Below are positions 8,799 to 16,511 of a stretch of DNA of 64,000 nt, one piece after another; the stretch's first letter is position 1, and every line of letters starts with the position of its first letter. The stretch spans positions 1,748,501-1,812,500 of the forward strand of contig NZ_JOMG01000002.1 in assembly GCF_000711225.1 (NCBI RefSeq), read 5' to 3'. Source of the DNA: Pelobacter seleniigenes DSM 18267. GTDB lineage: Bacteria > Desulfobacterota > Desulfuromonadia > Desulfuromonadales > Geopsychrobacteraceae. The notes below the pieces were generated by a model that ran no database searches, was not told where the DNA came from, and saw nothing but the letters and a program-made list of their open reading frames with translations. The position numbers were made by a program, and so were the translations under genes.

Positions 8799-11685
8799 TC
8801 TGTTCCGGGTGACCCGCAAGGAGCTGGCCGGGTTTTTCGCCTCGCCGGTTGCCTACATTTTTCTCGGCGCATTCCTGGTCGTCACCCTCTTTACCTTTTT
8901 CTGGGGAGAAGCCTTTTTCGCCCGCAATATCGCCGATGTCAGGCCGCTCTTCGAATGGATGCCGGTCCTGCTGATCTTCCTGGTCGCGGCATTGACCATG
9001 CGGATGTGGAGTGAAGAGCGGCGCATGGGCACCCTGGAATATCTGCTCACCCTGCCGGTCAGTCCGCTCCAGTACCTGATCGGCAAGTTCCTCGCCGCTC
9101 TCAGCCTGGTCGCGCTGGCGCTGATCTTGACGTTGCCGCTGCCGATTTCCGTCTCTTTCCTCGGCTCCCTCGACTGGGGACCGGTCTGGGGCGGCTATCT
9201 GGCGGCCCTGTTTCTGGGCGCCGCCTATATTTCCATCGGCCTGTTCCTCAGTGCCCGCAGTGACAACCAGATCGTCAGCCTGATCGGCACGGTTCTGGTC
9301 TGCGGCCTGTTCTATCTGCTGGGCAGCGATCTGCTGACCGGTTTTTTCGGCAATCGCGCTGGCGAACTGCTCAAACTGCTGGGCAGCGGTTCGCGCTTTA
9401 ATTCCATTACCCGCGGCGTCATCGATCTGCGCGACCTCTATTATTATCTGAGCCTGGTCGGGGTCTTTTTCGCCCTGACCCTGTACAGCCTCAAGCGTTT
9501 GCGCTGGGATACCAAGGCGCTCGCCAACCGGCGCCAGCATCGTTTCCATGGCGCGCTCACTCTGCTGCTGATCGCCAACCTGCTGGCCGGCCACCTGTGG
9601 CTGCAGCAGATCGGCTCCGCCCGCATCGACCTGACCCAGGGGAAGATCTATTCGATTTCTCCGGCCACCAAGCAGTATTTGGCTCATCTTCAGGAACCGC
9701 TGCTGATTCGCGGCTATTTCAGCGCCAAAACCCATCCGCTGCTGGCCCCGCTGGTGCCGCGGCTGCGCGATTTGATCCGGGAATACCAGATTGCCGGGCA
9801 CGGCAACGTGCGGGCCGAGTTTATCGACCCGTTGCAGAATCCTGACCTGGAAGCCGAAGCGAACCAGAAATACGGCATCAAGCCGGTGCCGTTTCAGGTT
9901 GCCGATCGTTACCAGTCGGCGCTGGTGAATTCCTACTTTCAGATCTTGATTCAATACGGGGATCAGTTTCAGGTCCTTAATTTTCGGGATCTGATTGAGG
10001 TCAAACAGCAGGGCGGCCAGGGGATCGAGGTCGAGCTGAATAATCCCGAGTACCAGCTGACCCGCAGCATCAAGCGGGTGATGAACGAATTTCAGGGGGG
10101 CGGCGACCTGGTTGCCGGGCTGCAGCGGCCGGTGACCTTGCACGGCTATATCTCCGCGGATGCGGCGTTGCCCGATTTCCTGCAAAAATTCAAGCAGGAT
10201 CTGCAGTCCCTCGGCCAGCAGCTGGAACAGAAATCCGGCGGCAAGCTGTCCCTTGAAGTCCTCGATCCGCAGGCCGGGAACGGTGAGCTGGCCAAAAAAC
10301 TGGCCGCTGACTACGGGTTCCAGCCGATGCAGGCCGGTTTGCTCGATACCCATCGCTTCTATTTCTATTTGACCCTGGACAACGGTCAGCAGACGGTTCA
10401 GGTCCAGTTGCCGGAGGACTTTTCGCGGGACGGCCTGGAGCGCAATATCAAAGCTGCCCTGAAACGGTTTTCCAGTGGTTACCTGAAAACCGTGGCCCTG
10501 GCCGTGCCCAAGCCACCCAATCCTTACCTGGCCCAGTATGGGATGAACCAGGACAGCAAGGAGTTCAGCCTGCTGCATAGGCAGCTGGCGGAAAATTATC
10601 AGGTCGAGCAGGTCGACCTGGAGCAGGGAACCCTGCCTGATGCGACGGATGTCCTGGTCGTGGCTGCGCCTGAAAACCTGAATGATAAAGGCTTGTTCGC
10701 CATCGACCAGTTCCTGATGAAAGGTGGCACCGTGGTGCTGGCAACCTCGCCCTTTGATGTCAGCTTGACCCCGAAGAGCCTGGCGGCCACGAAAAATTCC
10801 AGCCACCTTCTCGACTGGCTCAAACATGACGGGATCAGCATGGAACCAAGCCTGGTGCTGGATGAGCAGAACCAGCCGTTCCCGATCCCGGTCAGTCGCC
10901 ATGTCGGCGGGATCACCCTGCAGGAAATGCGGCTGATTCCTTACCCCTATTTCGTCGATCTGCGCGGGGCCGGACTGAATCCGCAGGTCCCGGTAACCTC
11001 CGGGCTGGAGCATCTGATGATGAACTGGGCCGCGCCGATCAAGGTTGATAAAGAGCAGAATAAGGAGCGCAAGACCACCTGGCTGCTGAAAAGTTCGGCT
11101 GATTCCTGGACTTCGGATTCGGAAAACCTGTTGCCGCGGATCAACGAGCAGGGGCAGCAGGGCTTTGTTCCGGGTGCGGACCGCGGCCAGAAGTTGCTCG
11201 GCGTGGCTGTGGAAGGGGTCTTCCCCTCCTATTTTGCCGGCAAGGAATCACCGTTGCTGAAGGATTCCGCGAAGAATCAGGATGCGTCCAAAAAGGCGGA
11301 TAAAAAAGAGACGCACCAGGTGGCCAGTGTCATTGACAAATCGCCGGAATCGGCACGGATCATTCTGTTCTCCTCGGCTGATTTCCTCAGTGATCAGACC
11401 ATGCAACTGGCGGCCAGTGTTGCCGGCAATCAGGACCTGGGGGCTTTGCAGCTGGTTAATAACAGCCTGGACTGGGCTCTGGAAGACGCCGGTCTGCTCA
11501 GTATCAGCAGCCGCGGCCATTATGCCCGGACCCTGATTCCTATGAATCTGGACACCCAGCTGACCGTGGAATACCTCAACTACGGGCTGGCGCTGGCCGG
11601 GCTGGCACTGGTTTATCTTATTCATCGTTGGCTGCAGCGGCGCAGGCGGCTGCACTTTCAACGGTTGTTGGAAGGGAGGGCTTAA
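8788..11685 (+). CDS. fused ABC-2 permease (GldF-like) and GldG-like auxiliary protein
   Basis: This encodes 965 residues from ATG 8788, chosen for its GAGGAGGTGGGTC site. Residues 1 to about 240 form a six-helix ABC-2 permease (starting FRVTRKELAGFFASPVAYI). After a linker, a further membrane helix (GALTLLLIANLLAGHLWLQ) leads into a large periplasmic GldG-like domain (IDLTQGKIYSISPATKQYL) that runs to a closing membrane helix near the C-terminus and a basic tail (RWLQRRRRLHF). In Flavobacterium these are two proteins; a fusion keeps permease and periplasmic domain at 1:1. It sits between the ATPase and a DUF4340 protein in a tight operon. Confidence 0.87.
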   Translation: MLRSLFRVTRKELAGFFASPVAYIFLGAFLVVTLFTFFWGEAFFARNIADVRPLFEWMPVLLIFLVAALTMRMWSEERRMGTLEYLLTLPVSPLQYLIGKFLAALSLVALALILTLPLPISVSFLGSLDWGPVWGGYLAALFLGAAYISIGLFLSARSDNQIVSLIGTVLVCGLFYLLGSDLLTGFFGNRAGELLKLLGSGSRFNSITRGVIDLRDLYYYLSLVGVFFALTLYSLKRLRWDTKALANRRQHRFHGALTLLLIANLLAGHLWLQQIGSARIDLTQGKIYSISPATKQYLAHLQEPLLIRGYFSAKTHPLLAPLVPRLRDLIREYQIAGHGNVRAEFIDPLQNPDLEAEANQKYGIKPVPFQVADRYQSALVNSYFQILIQYGDQFQVLNFRDLIEVKQQGGQGIEVELNNPEYQLTRSIKRVMNEFQGGGDLVAGLQRPVTLHGYISADAALPDFLQKFKQDLQSLGQQLEQKSGGKLSLEVLDPQAGNGELAKKLAADYGFQPMQAGLLDTHRFYFYLTLDNGQQTVQVQLPEDFSRDGLERNIKAALKRFSSGYLKTVALAVPKPPNPYLAQYGMNQDSKEFSLLHRQLAENYQVEQVDLEQGTLPDATDVLVVAAPENLNDKGLFAIDQFLMKGGTVVLATSPFDVSLTPKSLAATKNSSHLLDWLKHDGISMEPSLVLDEQNQPFPIPVSRHVGGITLQEMRLIPYPYFVDLRGAGLNPQVPVTSGLEHLMMNWAAPIKVDKEQNKERKTTWLLKSSADSWTSDSENLLPRINEQGQQGFVPGADRGQKLLGVAVEGVFPSYFAGKESPLLKDSAKNQDASKKADKKETHQVASVIDKSPESARIILFSSADFLSDQTMQLAASVAGNQDLGALQLVNNSLDWALEDAGLLSISSRGHYARTLIPMNLDTQLTVEYLNYGLALAGLALVYLIHRWLQRRRRLHFQRLLEGRA

Positions 11686-11688
11686 GTC

Positions 11689-12660
11689 ATGAAACGTACT
11701 CTGGTTATTCTGACAGTTGTGCTCCTTGTCCAACTGGGACTCGGGGTTGCCTTTTTCGTAGCGGGGCAACAGCCGACAACGGTCAAAGGGGAGGCTACCC
11801 TGTTGACCTTTAGCCCGGATCAGGTCGATGAACTGGCTGTGGTCGGTCCGCAAGGGGAGCAGGTCACCCTCAAGAAAACTACCGCCGGCTGGGTTCTGCC
11901 GGAGCACTTTTCCGCGGCGGCCGACTCCGCCAAAGTTGAGGCGTTACTGCAGGAGCTCTGTGGCTTGAAACGCCCTTGGCCGGTGGCCCAAACCGCGGCC
12001 AGCGACAAGCGCTTCAAGGTATCGGCAGAGGATTTTGATCGTAAGCTGGTATTTTCCGCCGATGGCAAACAGCTGGCGGAGCTGCTGATCGGTTCGTCAC
12101 CGGGCTTCCGTAAGGTGCATGCTCGCTTGGCTTCTGAAGAGCAGGTCTATGACATTCCGTTCAGCGCCTATCAGGCGGGCTTGAAAGCAGGCGAGTGGTT
12201 GAATCGAGACGTCCTGCAACTGCCCAAGGAAAACATCAGCGGACTGGAATTGCCCGGCCTGAAGCTAACCCGCAAAGACGGGGCCTGGCAGCTGGACCCG
12301 CCATTGGAGAAGGGCAAGATCGATCCACAGCAGGTCGATCAGCTGGTGAACCTGCTGGCTAACCTGAAGATCACCGATGTTGCCGGCAAGGCTGACCCGA
12401 GCCGGCTTGATCAGGCCACCCTGCAGCTCAGTCTGCAACTGGACGGAGGAAAGAGTCGTCATTACGCTTTTTTCACTCCCGGGGACGACAAAGCCGCTGC
12501 CGCGCTGCTGCAGGTCGACGGATTCGACCGGCAGTTTCAGGTCGATAAGGACCTTATCGGTAAACTCAAGGCTTTTGATCGCCAGCATCTGATGCTGAAA
12601 AGCACTGCCCCAGCGCATGAGCAGGCTGCCTCACCTTCTGCCGAGGACACGATGAAATAA
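11689..12660 (+). CDS. DUF4340-domain protein of the Gld-type ABC operon
   Basis: This 323-residue protein begins with a single membrane helix or uncleaved signal (MKRTLVILTVVLLVQLGLGVAFF). Repeated DUF4340-like beta-rich units follow, e.g. KVEALLQELCGLKRPWPVA and KVHARLASEEQVYDIPFSAYQ. DUF4340 proteins regularly follow GldG-type genes and are thought to be periplasmic partners of the complex; no activity is known to me. It starts 3 bp after the upstream stop with GGAAGGGAGG nearby, so the three genes are co-transcribed. A terminator follows. Confidence 0.85.
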   Translation: MKRTLVILTVVLLVQLGLGVAFFVAGQQPTTVKGEATLLTFSPDQVDELAVVGPQGEQVTLKKTTAGWVLPEHFSAAADSAKVEALLQELCGLKRPWPVAQTAASDKRFKVSAEDFDRKLVFSADGKQLAELLIGSSPGFRKVHARLASEEQVYDIPFSAYQAGLKAGEWLNRDVLQLPKENISGLELPGLKLTRKDGAWQLDPPLEKGKIDPQQVDQLVNLLANLKITDVAGKADPSRLDQATLQLSLQLDGGKSRHYAFFTPGDDKAAAALLQVDGFDRQFQVDKDLIGKLKAFDRQHLMLKSTAPAHEQAASPSAEDTMK

Positions 12661-12671
12661 ATCAGCCTGTG

Positions 12672-12710
12672 CCCGGCTGTGTCAGGGACAGGCGCAGCCG
12701 GGTTTTTCTT
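12672..12710 (+). terminator. rho-independent terminator of the Gld-type ABC operon
   Basis: CCCGGCTG at 12672-12679 pairs with CAGCCGGG at 12695-12702, followed directly by TTTTTCTT. It lies 12 bp after the DUF4340 stop codon. Confidence 0.85.
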
Positions 12711-12776
12711 CTGCAAACGGGGTTAAAAGGATAGACTTGGCAACAGTTTTTGCAGATGTTACATCAGTTTGGATGG

Positions 12777-12956
12777 AATAGCGCTTGTTTAAGCAATGTT
12801 GCAGTAAACTCGGGACTGTCCCCAGGGTCATCGGGGGCTGTCCCAAGAGTTTGCGAGCCATGAAACTGTCGCGGTTCGCACCGCAAAGACCTGGGACAGC
12901 CCCCGTGCGGGGACAGTCCCGGTTTTGCTGCCATCGACTCTTAAACCAGCGCCATT
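12777..12956. repeat. MITE/REP-like palindromic element, copy 2 (inverted relative to copy 1)
   Basis: This copy has the same 180-bp length as the one at 2620-2799 but in opposite orientation, with about 8 mismatches by eye. Its ends are AATAGCGCTTGTTTAAG at 12777-12793 and CTTAAACCAGCGCCATT at 12940-12956, so its terminal repeats have drifted more than those of copy 1. It fills most of the gap between the Gld-type operon terminator and the MoxR gene. I see no coding frame in that gap. Confidence 0.85.
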
Positions 12957-13056
12957 CTCAATTGGGACGGATTTTTTCAGCCACCTTAACAGGCCCGCCG
13001 GATCGGCAGTCGATCAGGGCAGGTCGCTACGATAACCATGTCCAAGGACGTTATTT

Positions 13057-14043
13057 ATGGAATCGATTCAACAACGTTTCAGCGAACTTTCCACCAACCT
13101 GGAACACCAGGTCATCGGGCAGCCACAGCTGATTGAATGTCTGCTGATCGCGCTGTTGGCCGACGGCCATCTGTTGGTGGAAGGTGCCCCCGGCCTGGCT
13201 AAAACCCGGGCGATTCGCCAGCTTGGGGAATTGCTGGAAGGAAGCTTTCACCGGGTGCAGTTTACCCCCGACCTGCTGCCGGCCGACCTGACCGGAACTG
13301 AAGTTTTCCGTCCGCGTGATGGCAGTTTTGTGTTTCAGCGCGGGCCGTTGTTTCACAACCTGATTCTGGCCGACGAGATCAACCGCGCCCCGGCCAAGGT
13401 CCAGTCGGCTTTACTGGAAGCCATGGCCGAGCGGCAGATCACCGTGGGTCAGACCAGCTATCCCCTGGCCGAGCCGTTTCTGGTCATGGCGACGCAGAAC
13501 CCGATTGAACAGGAGGGGACCTATCCGTTGCCCGAAGCGCAGCTGGACCGGTTTCTGCTCCATGTGTTCATCGATTACCCGAAGGCCGAAGTCGAGCGGC
13601 AGATCCTGACCCTGGCCCGGCATGAAGCCGGTGCTGCCCTGAACGGGTTGCCGGGGCCCACCGGCCAGGCCGCTTTTCAACCGCTGAGCGGGGCGGAATT
13701 GCGCCAGGCGCGGCGGGAGGTGCTGACCATCCATTTGGCGGAAAACCTGGAAGAGTATCTGCTTCAGCTGGTTCTGGCCACCCGCGACGCACAGCGCTGG
13801 GGGGAGGATCTTGCCAACTGGTTGACCTACGGAGCCAGTCCGCGGGCCAGTATCGCCCTGGATCGCTGTGCGCGGGCGCGGGCCTGGCTGAAAGGGCGTG
13901 ACTATGTCATCCCGGAGGATATTCAGCAGCTGGCCTTTTCTGTCCTGCGCCATCGGCTGTTGCTCAGCTATGAGGCCGAGGCGGAAGGCGTCAGTGCCGA
14001 ACGGGTGATCAGTGAACTGCTGGCCCGGGTGCCGGTCCCGTAA
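13057..14043 (+). CDS. MoxR-family AAA+ ATPase
   Basis: This 328-residue ATPase has Walker A GAPGLAKT, Walker B ILADEINRAP, sensor-1-like MATQNPIEQEGTYPLPEAQL and the MoxR-typical C-terminal lid. MoxR proteins act as cytoplasmic chaperone ATPases for VWA-domain partners, which here are encoded three and four genes downstream. It is the first gene of a six-gene Bat (Bacteroides aerotolerance-like) operon. AAGGACG precedes the start. The exact client is unknown outside this association. Confidence 0.9.
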   Translation: MESIQQRFSELSTNLEHQVIGQPQLIECLLIALLADGHLLVEGAPGLAKTRAIRQLGELLEGSFHRVQFTPDLLPADLTGTEVFRPRDGSFVFQRGPLFHNLILADEINRAPAKVQSALLEAMAERQITVGQTSYPLAEPFLVMATQNPIEQEGTYPLPEAQLDRFLLHVFIDYPKAEVERQILTLARHEAGAALNGLPGPTGQAAFQPLSGAELRQARREVLTIHLAENLEEYLLQLVLATRDAQRWGEDLANWLTYGASPRASIALDRCARARAWLKGRDYVIPEDIQQLAFSVLRHRLLLSYEAEAEGVSAERVISELLARVPVP

Positions 14044-14084
14044 TCGATCGTCTCCTCAAAGGGAAACGCAAAGAAGAGAGTTGC

Positions 14085-15023
14085 ATGGTGAAAACAGTTA
14101 AAACAGCATCGCCGGTACAGATCAGCCTGCCGCAATTGGTCGGCCTCAGGGCCGGGGCCGGAGTGGTCAAGGGGCCGAAATCCCCGGCCACGGCCACGCG
14201 CGGCGGCGGCCACCGCTCCCGGTTTCGCGGCCGGGGGATGGAGTTTGCCGAGGTCCGCGCCTACCAGCCCGGCGACGATGTGCGCAATATCGACTGGCGG
14301 GTGACCGCCCGGCGGGGCACGGCTCATACCAAGTTGTTTCATGAAGAGCGCGAACGACCGGTGTTGTTTGCCCTTGATTACCGGCGGCCGATGTTTTTTG
14401 CCACCCGCGGCTGCTTTAAAGCGGTCCTGGCCTCGCAATTGGCTGCTGTGCTGGCTTGGGGAGCCCTGGCCCAAGGGGACCGGATCGGCGGCTTTCTGTT
14501 TTCCGAAGAAGGGCATATCGAACTGCGTCCGGCCGGGGGGCGCCGCGGCGTCCTGCGCCTGTTGCAGGGGATGGTCAGCGATCCGGTCTGGAGCCGCCCA
14601 GCCCACGTTCCCTTTGATCCCCATCGGCGTTTGGCGGAAACGATCCAGCGCCTGGCCCGGGTGGTCCGTCCCGGCAGCCGCATTCACCTGTTCAGCGATT
14701 TTACCCAGTGGGATGACGACGTGGAGAAACACCTGGCCCTCTTGTCCCGCCAGGCTGATGTCGCCCTGTATTTCCTGTTCGACGCCCTGGAAGTGGAGTT
14801 GCCGGGTTACGGCAATTACCGCCTCAGCGACGGGGAACGGGATCTGACCATTGCCACGGACCAGGCCCGGACCCGGCGGGAATTCCACCAGGCCTTCAAA
14901 GCTCATCGCGCCCGCCTGGAAGGCTTCTGTCGCAACCGGCGGCTGTTGTTTGTGCCGGTGGCGACGGACAGTGACCCGCTGCAGGTGCTGCAGAACGGCA
15001 GGAGCGGCCATGGCGGCAATTGA
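14085..15023 (+). CDS. DUF58-domain protein
   Basis: This 312-residue soluble protein carries the DUF58 core: a RGRGMEFAEVRAYQPGDDVR stretch, then NIDWRVTARRG and KLFHEERERP. DUF58 is a VWA-like fold normally found directly after moxR, as here (41-bp gap). Its function is not established; it is assumed to link the MoxR ATPase to the membrane VWA proteins. The next start codon overlaps its 3' end by 14 bp. AAGAAGAGAG serves as the ribosome-binding site. Confidence 0.9.
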   Translation: MVKTVKTASPVQISLPQLVGLRAGAGVVKGPKSPATATRGGGHRSRFRGRGMEFAEVRAYQPGDDVRNIDWRVTARRGTAHTKLFHEERERPVLFALDYRRPMFFATRGCFKAVLASQLAAVLAWGALAQGDRIGGFLFSEEGHIELRPAGGRRGVLRLLQGMVSDPVWSRPAHVPFDPHRRLAETIQRLARVVRPGSRIHLFSDFTQWDDDVEKHLALLSRQADVALYFLFDALEVELPGYGNYRLSDGERDLTIATDQARTRREFHQAFKAHRARLEGFCRNRRLLFVPVATDSDPLQVLQNGRSGHGGN

Positions 15024-15516
15024 TCCACAGGCGCACCCGGCAACTTTGCCGCTGCGCGATATTCACCTGCCGCCCGCACCGGGCTGGTGGCCACCGGCAC
15101 CGGGTTGGTGGGGAGTGGCGCTGCTATTGGTGCTGTTGATCCTGGTCGCGGTTCTGCTGCTGCGCCGCTACCGGCGGTTGCGTTACCGGCGCGCGGCGCT
15201 GCGGGAATTGACCGCACTGGAACAGACCGGCGGGCTGGCCGACCGGGAATTGCTGGCCGGGTTGTCACAACTGCTGCGGCGGGCCATTGTGACCGCATAT
15301 CCCCAGGACGGTTGTGCCGGGCTCAGCGGCAAAGCCTGGCTGCAGGTACTTGATCGCGGTTTTGCCAATAATCCCTTCAGCAGTGGGATCGGCCGCTGCC
15401 TGGAACATGGGCCTTATCAGCCCGCCGTGCAGCTGGAACGGGACGCGCTGCTTGAGCTTTGCCGCCAGCGGTTGAAAAAACTGCCGCCGTTGGGCCGGAC
15501 GGGGAGGCGCTCATGA
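15010..15516 (+). CDS. DUF4381-domain membrane protein of the Bat operon
   Basis: This encodes 168 residues from ATG 15010 (GGAGCGGCC just before). A proline/tryptophan-rich start (LRDIHLPPAPGWWPPAPGWW) is followed by one strong membrane helix (GVALLLVLLILVAVLLL), a basic stretch and a soluble helical tail. This is the DUF4381 layout found between the DUF58 and BatA genes. No activity is known. It overlaps both neighbours (14 bp with DUF58, ATGA with BatA), which implies translational coupling. Confidence 0.82.
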   Translation: MAAIDPQAHPATLPLRDIHLPPAPGWWPPAPGWWGVALLLVLLILVAVLLLRRYRRLRYRRAALRELTALEQTGGLADRELLAGLSQLLRRAIVTAYPQDGCAGLSGKAWLQVLDRGFANNPFSSGIGRCLEHGPYQPAVQLERDALLELCRQRLKKLPPLGRTGRRS

Positions 15517-16511
15517 TCCATTTTGCCTGGCCCTGGGCCTTACTGCTGCTGCCGCTTCCCTACCTGGTCAGATGTTTGGCGCCGCCGGCCCTGGCAGCCG
15601 AAGAAGCGGCCCTCTGGGTACCGCGGTTGAGCCGTTTCGATGTTGCTCGGCATCAGCAGTCGAGGCGCGCCCGTTCGCGGGTTGCCATGCTGCTGGCAAT
15701 TCTCTGTTGGCTGTTGCTGGTCCTCGCCTGCGCCCGGCCGCAGTGGCTCGGAGCCCCTCTGGAATTACCGGTTTCCGGCCGCGATTTGCTGCTGGCCGTG
15801 GATATTTCCGGGAGTATGCAGACCGAAGATTTTGAACTGCACGGTCAGCAGGTCGATCGGCTGACCGCCCTCAAGCAGATCGCCGACCCTTTTATCGCCC
15901 GGCGTAGCGGCGACCGGATCGGCCTGATCCTGTTCGGTGACCAGGCTTATGTGCAGACCCCGTTGACCTTTGATCGGACCATGGTCACCCAACTGCTCGA
16001 TGAAGCGGCCATCGGTCTGGCCGGCAAGCAGACCGCCATCGGCGATGCCATCGGGCTGGCCCTGAAGCGGACGGCGGAGGGGGAAGCGCACAAGCGGGTG
16101 CTGATCCTGCTCACCGATGGCGCCAATACCGCCGGTCAGCTGGCCCCCCTCAAGGCTGCTGAGCTGGCTGCCCAGCAAGGGCTGAAGATCTATACCATCG
16201 GCATCGGTGCCGATGAAATGCAGGTGCGCAGCTTCTTTTTCTCGCAGACCGTCAATCCCTCTGCCGATCTCGATGAAAAGACCCTGCGCAGCATTGCCGA
16301 GCAGACCGGCGGGCGCTATTTCCGGGCTCACGACAGTGCGGAACTGGAGCAGATCTATCAATTGCTCGATCAGCTGGAACCCGCGGTCCGCGCCCGGGAA
16401 CTGTACCGGCCGGTGACCGATCTGTTTGTCTGGCCCCTTGGCCTGGCCCTGGCCGGGGCGGTAATCCTGCTGCTGCGCGATGCGCTGGCCGCGTTGAGGA
16501 GGCGGGCATGA
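15513..16511 (+). CDS. BatA-like VWA-domain membrane protein
   Basis: This encodes 332 residues from ATG 15513 (GGGGAGGCGC upstream; the stop of the previous gene overlaps as ATGA). Two N-terminal membrane helices precede a von Willebrand A domain with MIDAS motif DISGSM at residues 97-102 and the later TDGANTAG. A final membrane helix (VWPLGLALAGAVILLL) closes the protein. BatA proteins bind a metal ion and partner proteins at the periplasmic face. The Bat system was first linked to oxygen tolerance in Bacteroides, but its molecular role is unsettled. Confidence 0.88.
   Translation: MIHFAWPWALLLLPLPYLVRCLAPPALAAEEAALWVPRLSRFDVARHQQSRRARSRVAMLLAILCWLLLVLACARPQWLGAPLELPVSGRDLLLAVDISGSMQTEDFELHGQQVDRLTALKQIADPFIARRSGDRIGLILFGDQAYVQTPLTFDRTMVTQLLDEAAIGLAGKQTAIGDAIGLALKRTAEGEAHKRVLILLTDGANTAGQLAPLKAAELAAQQGLKIYTIGIGADEMQVRSFFFSQTVNPSADLDEKTLRSIAEQTGGRYFRAHDSAELEQIYQLLDQLEPAVRARELYRPVTDLFVWPLGLALAGAVILLLRDALAALRRRA

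Noticed and set aside
8752-11013. 753-residue minus-strand frame opposite the GldF-GldG fusion
   Set aside because: Gln/Arg-rich antisense shadow of a GC-rich gene; the plus-strand protein has clear domains.
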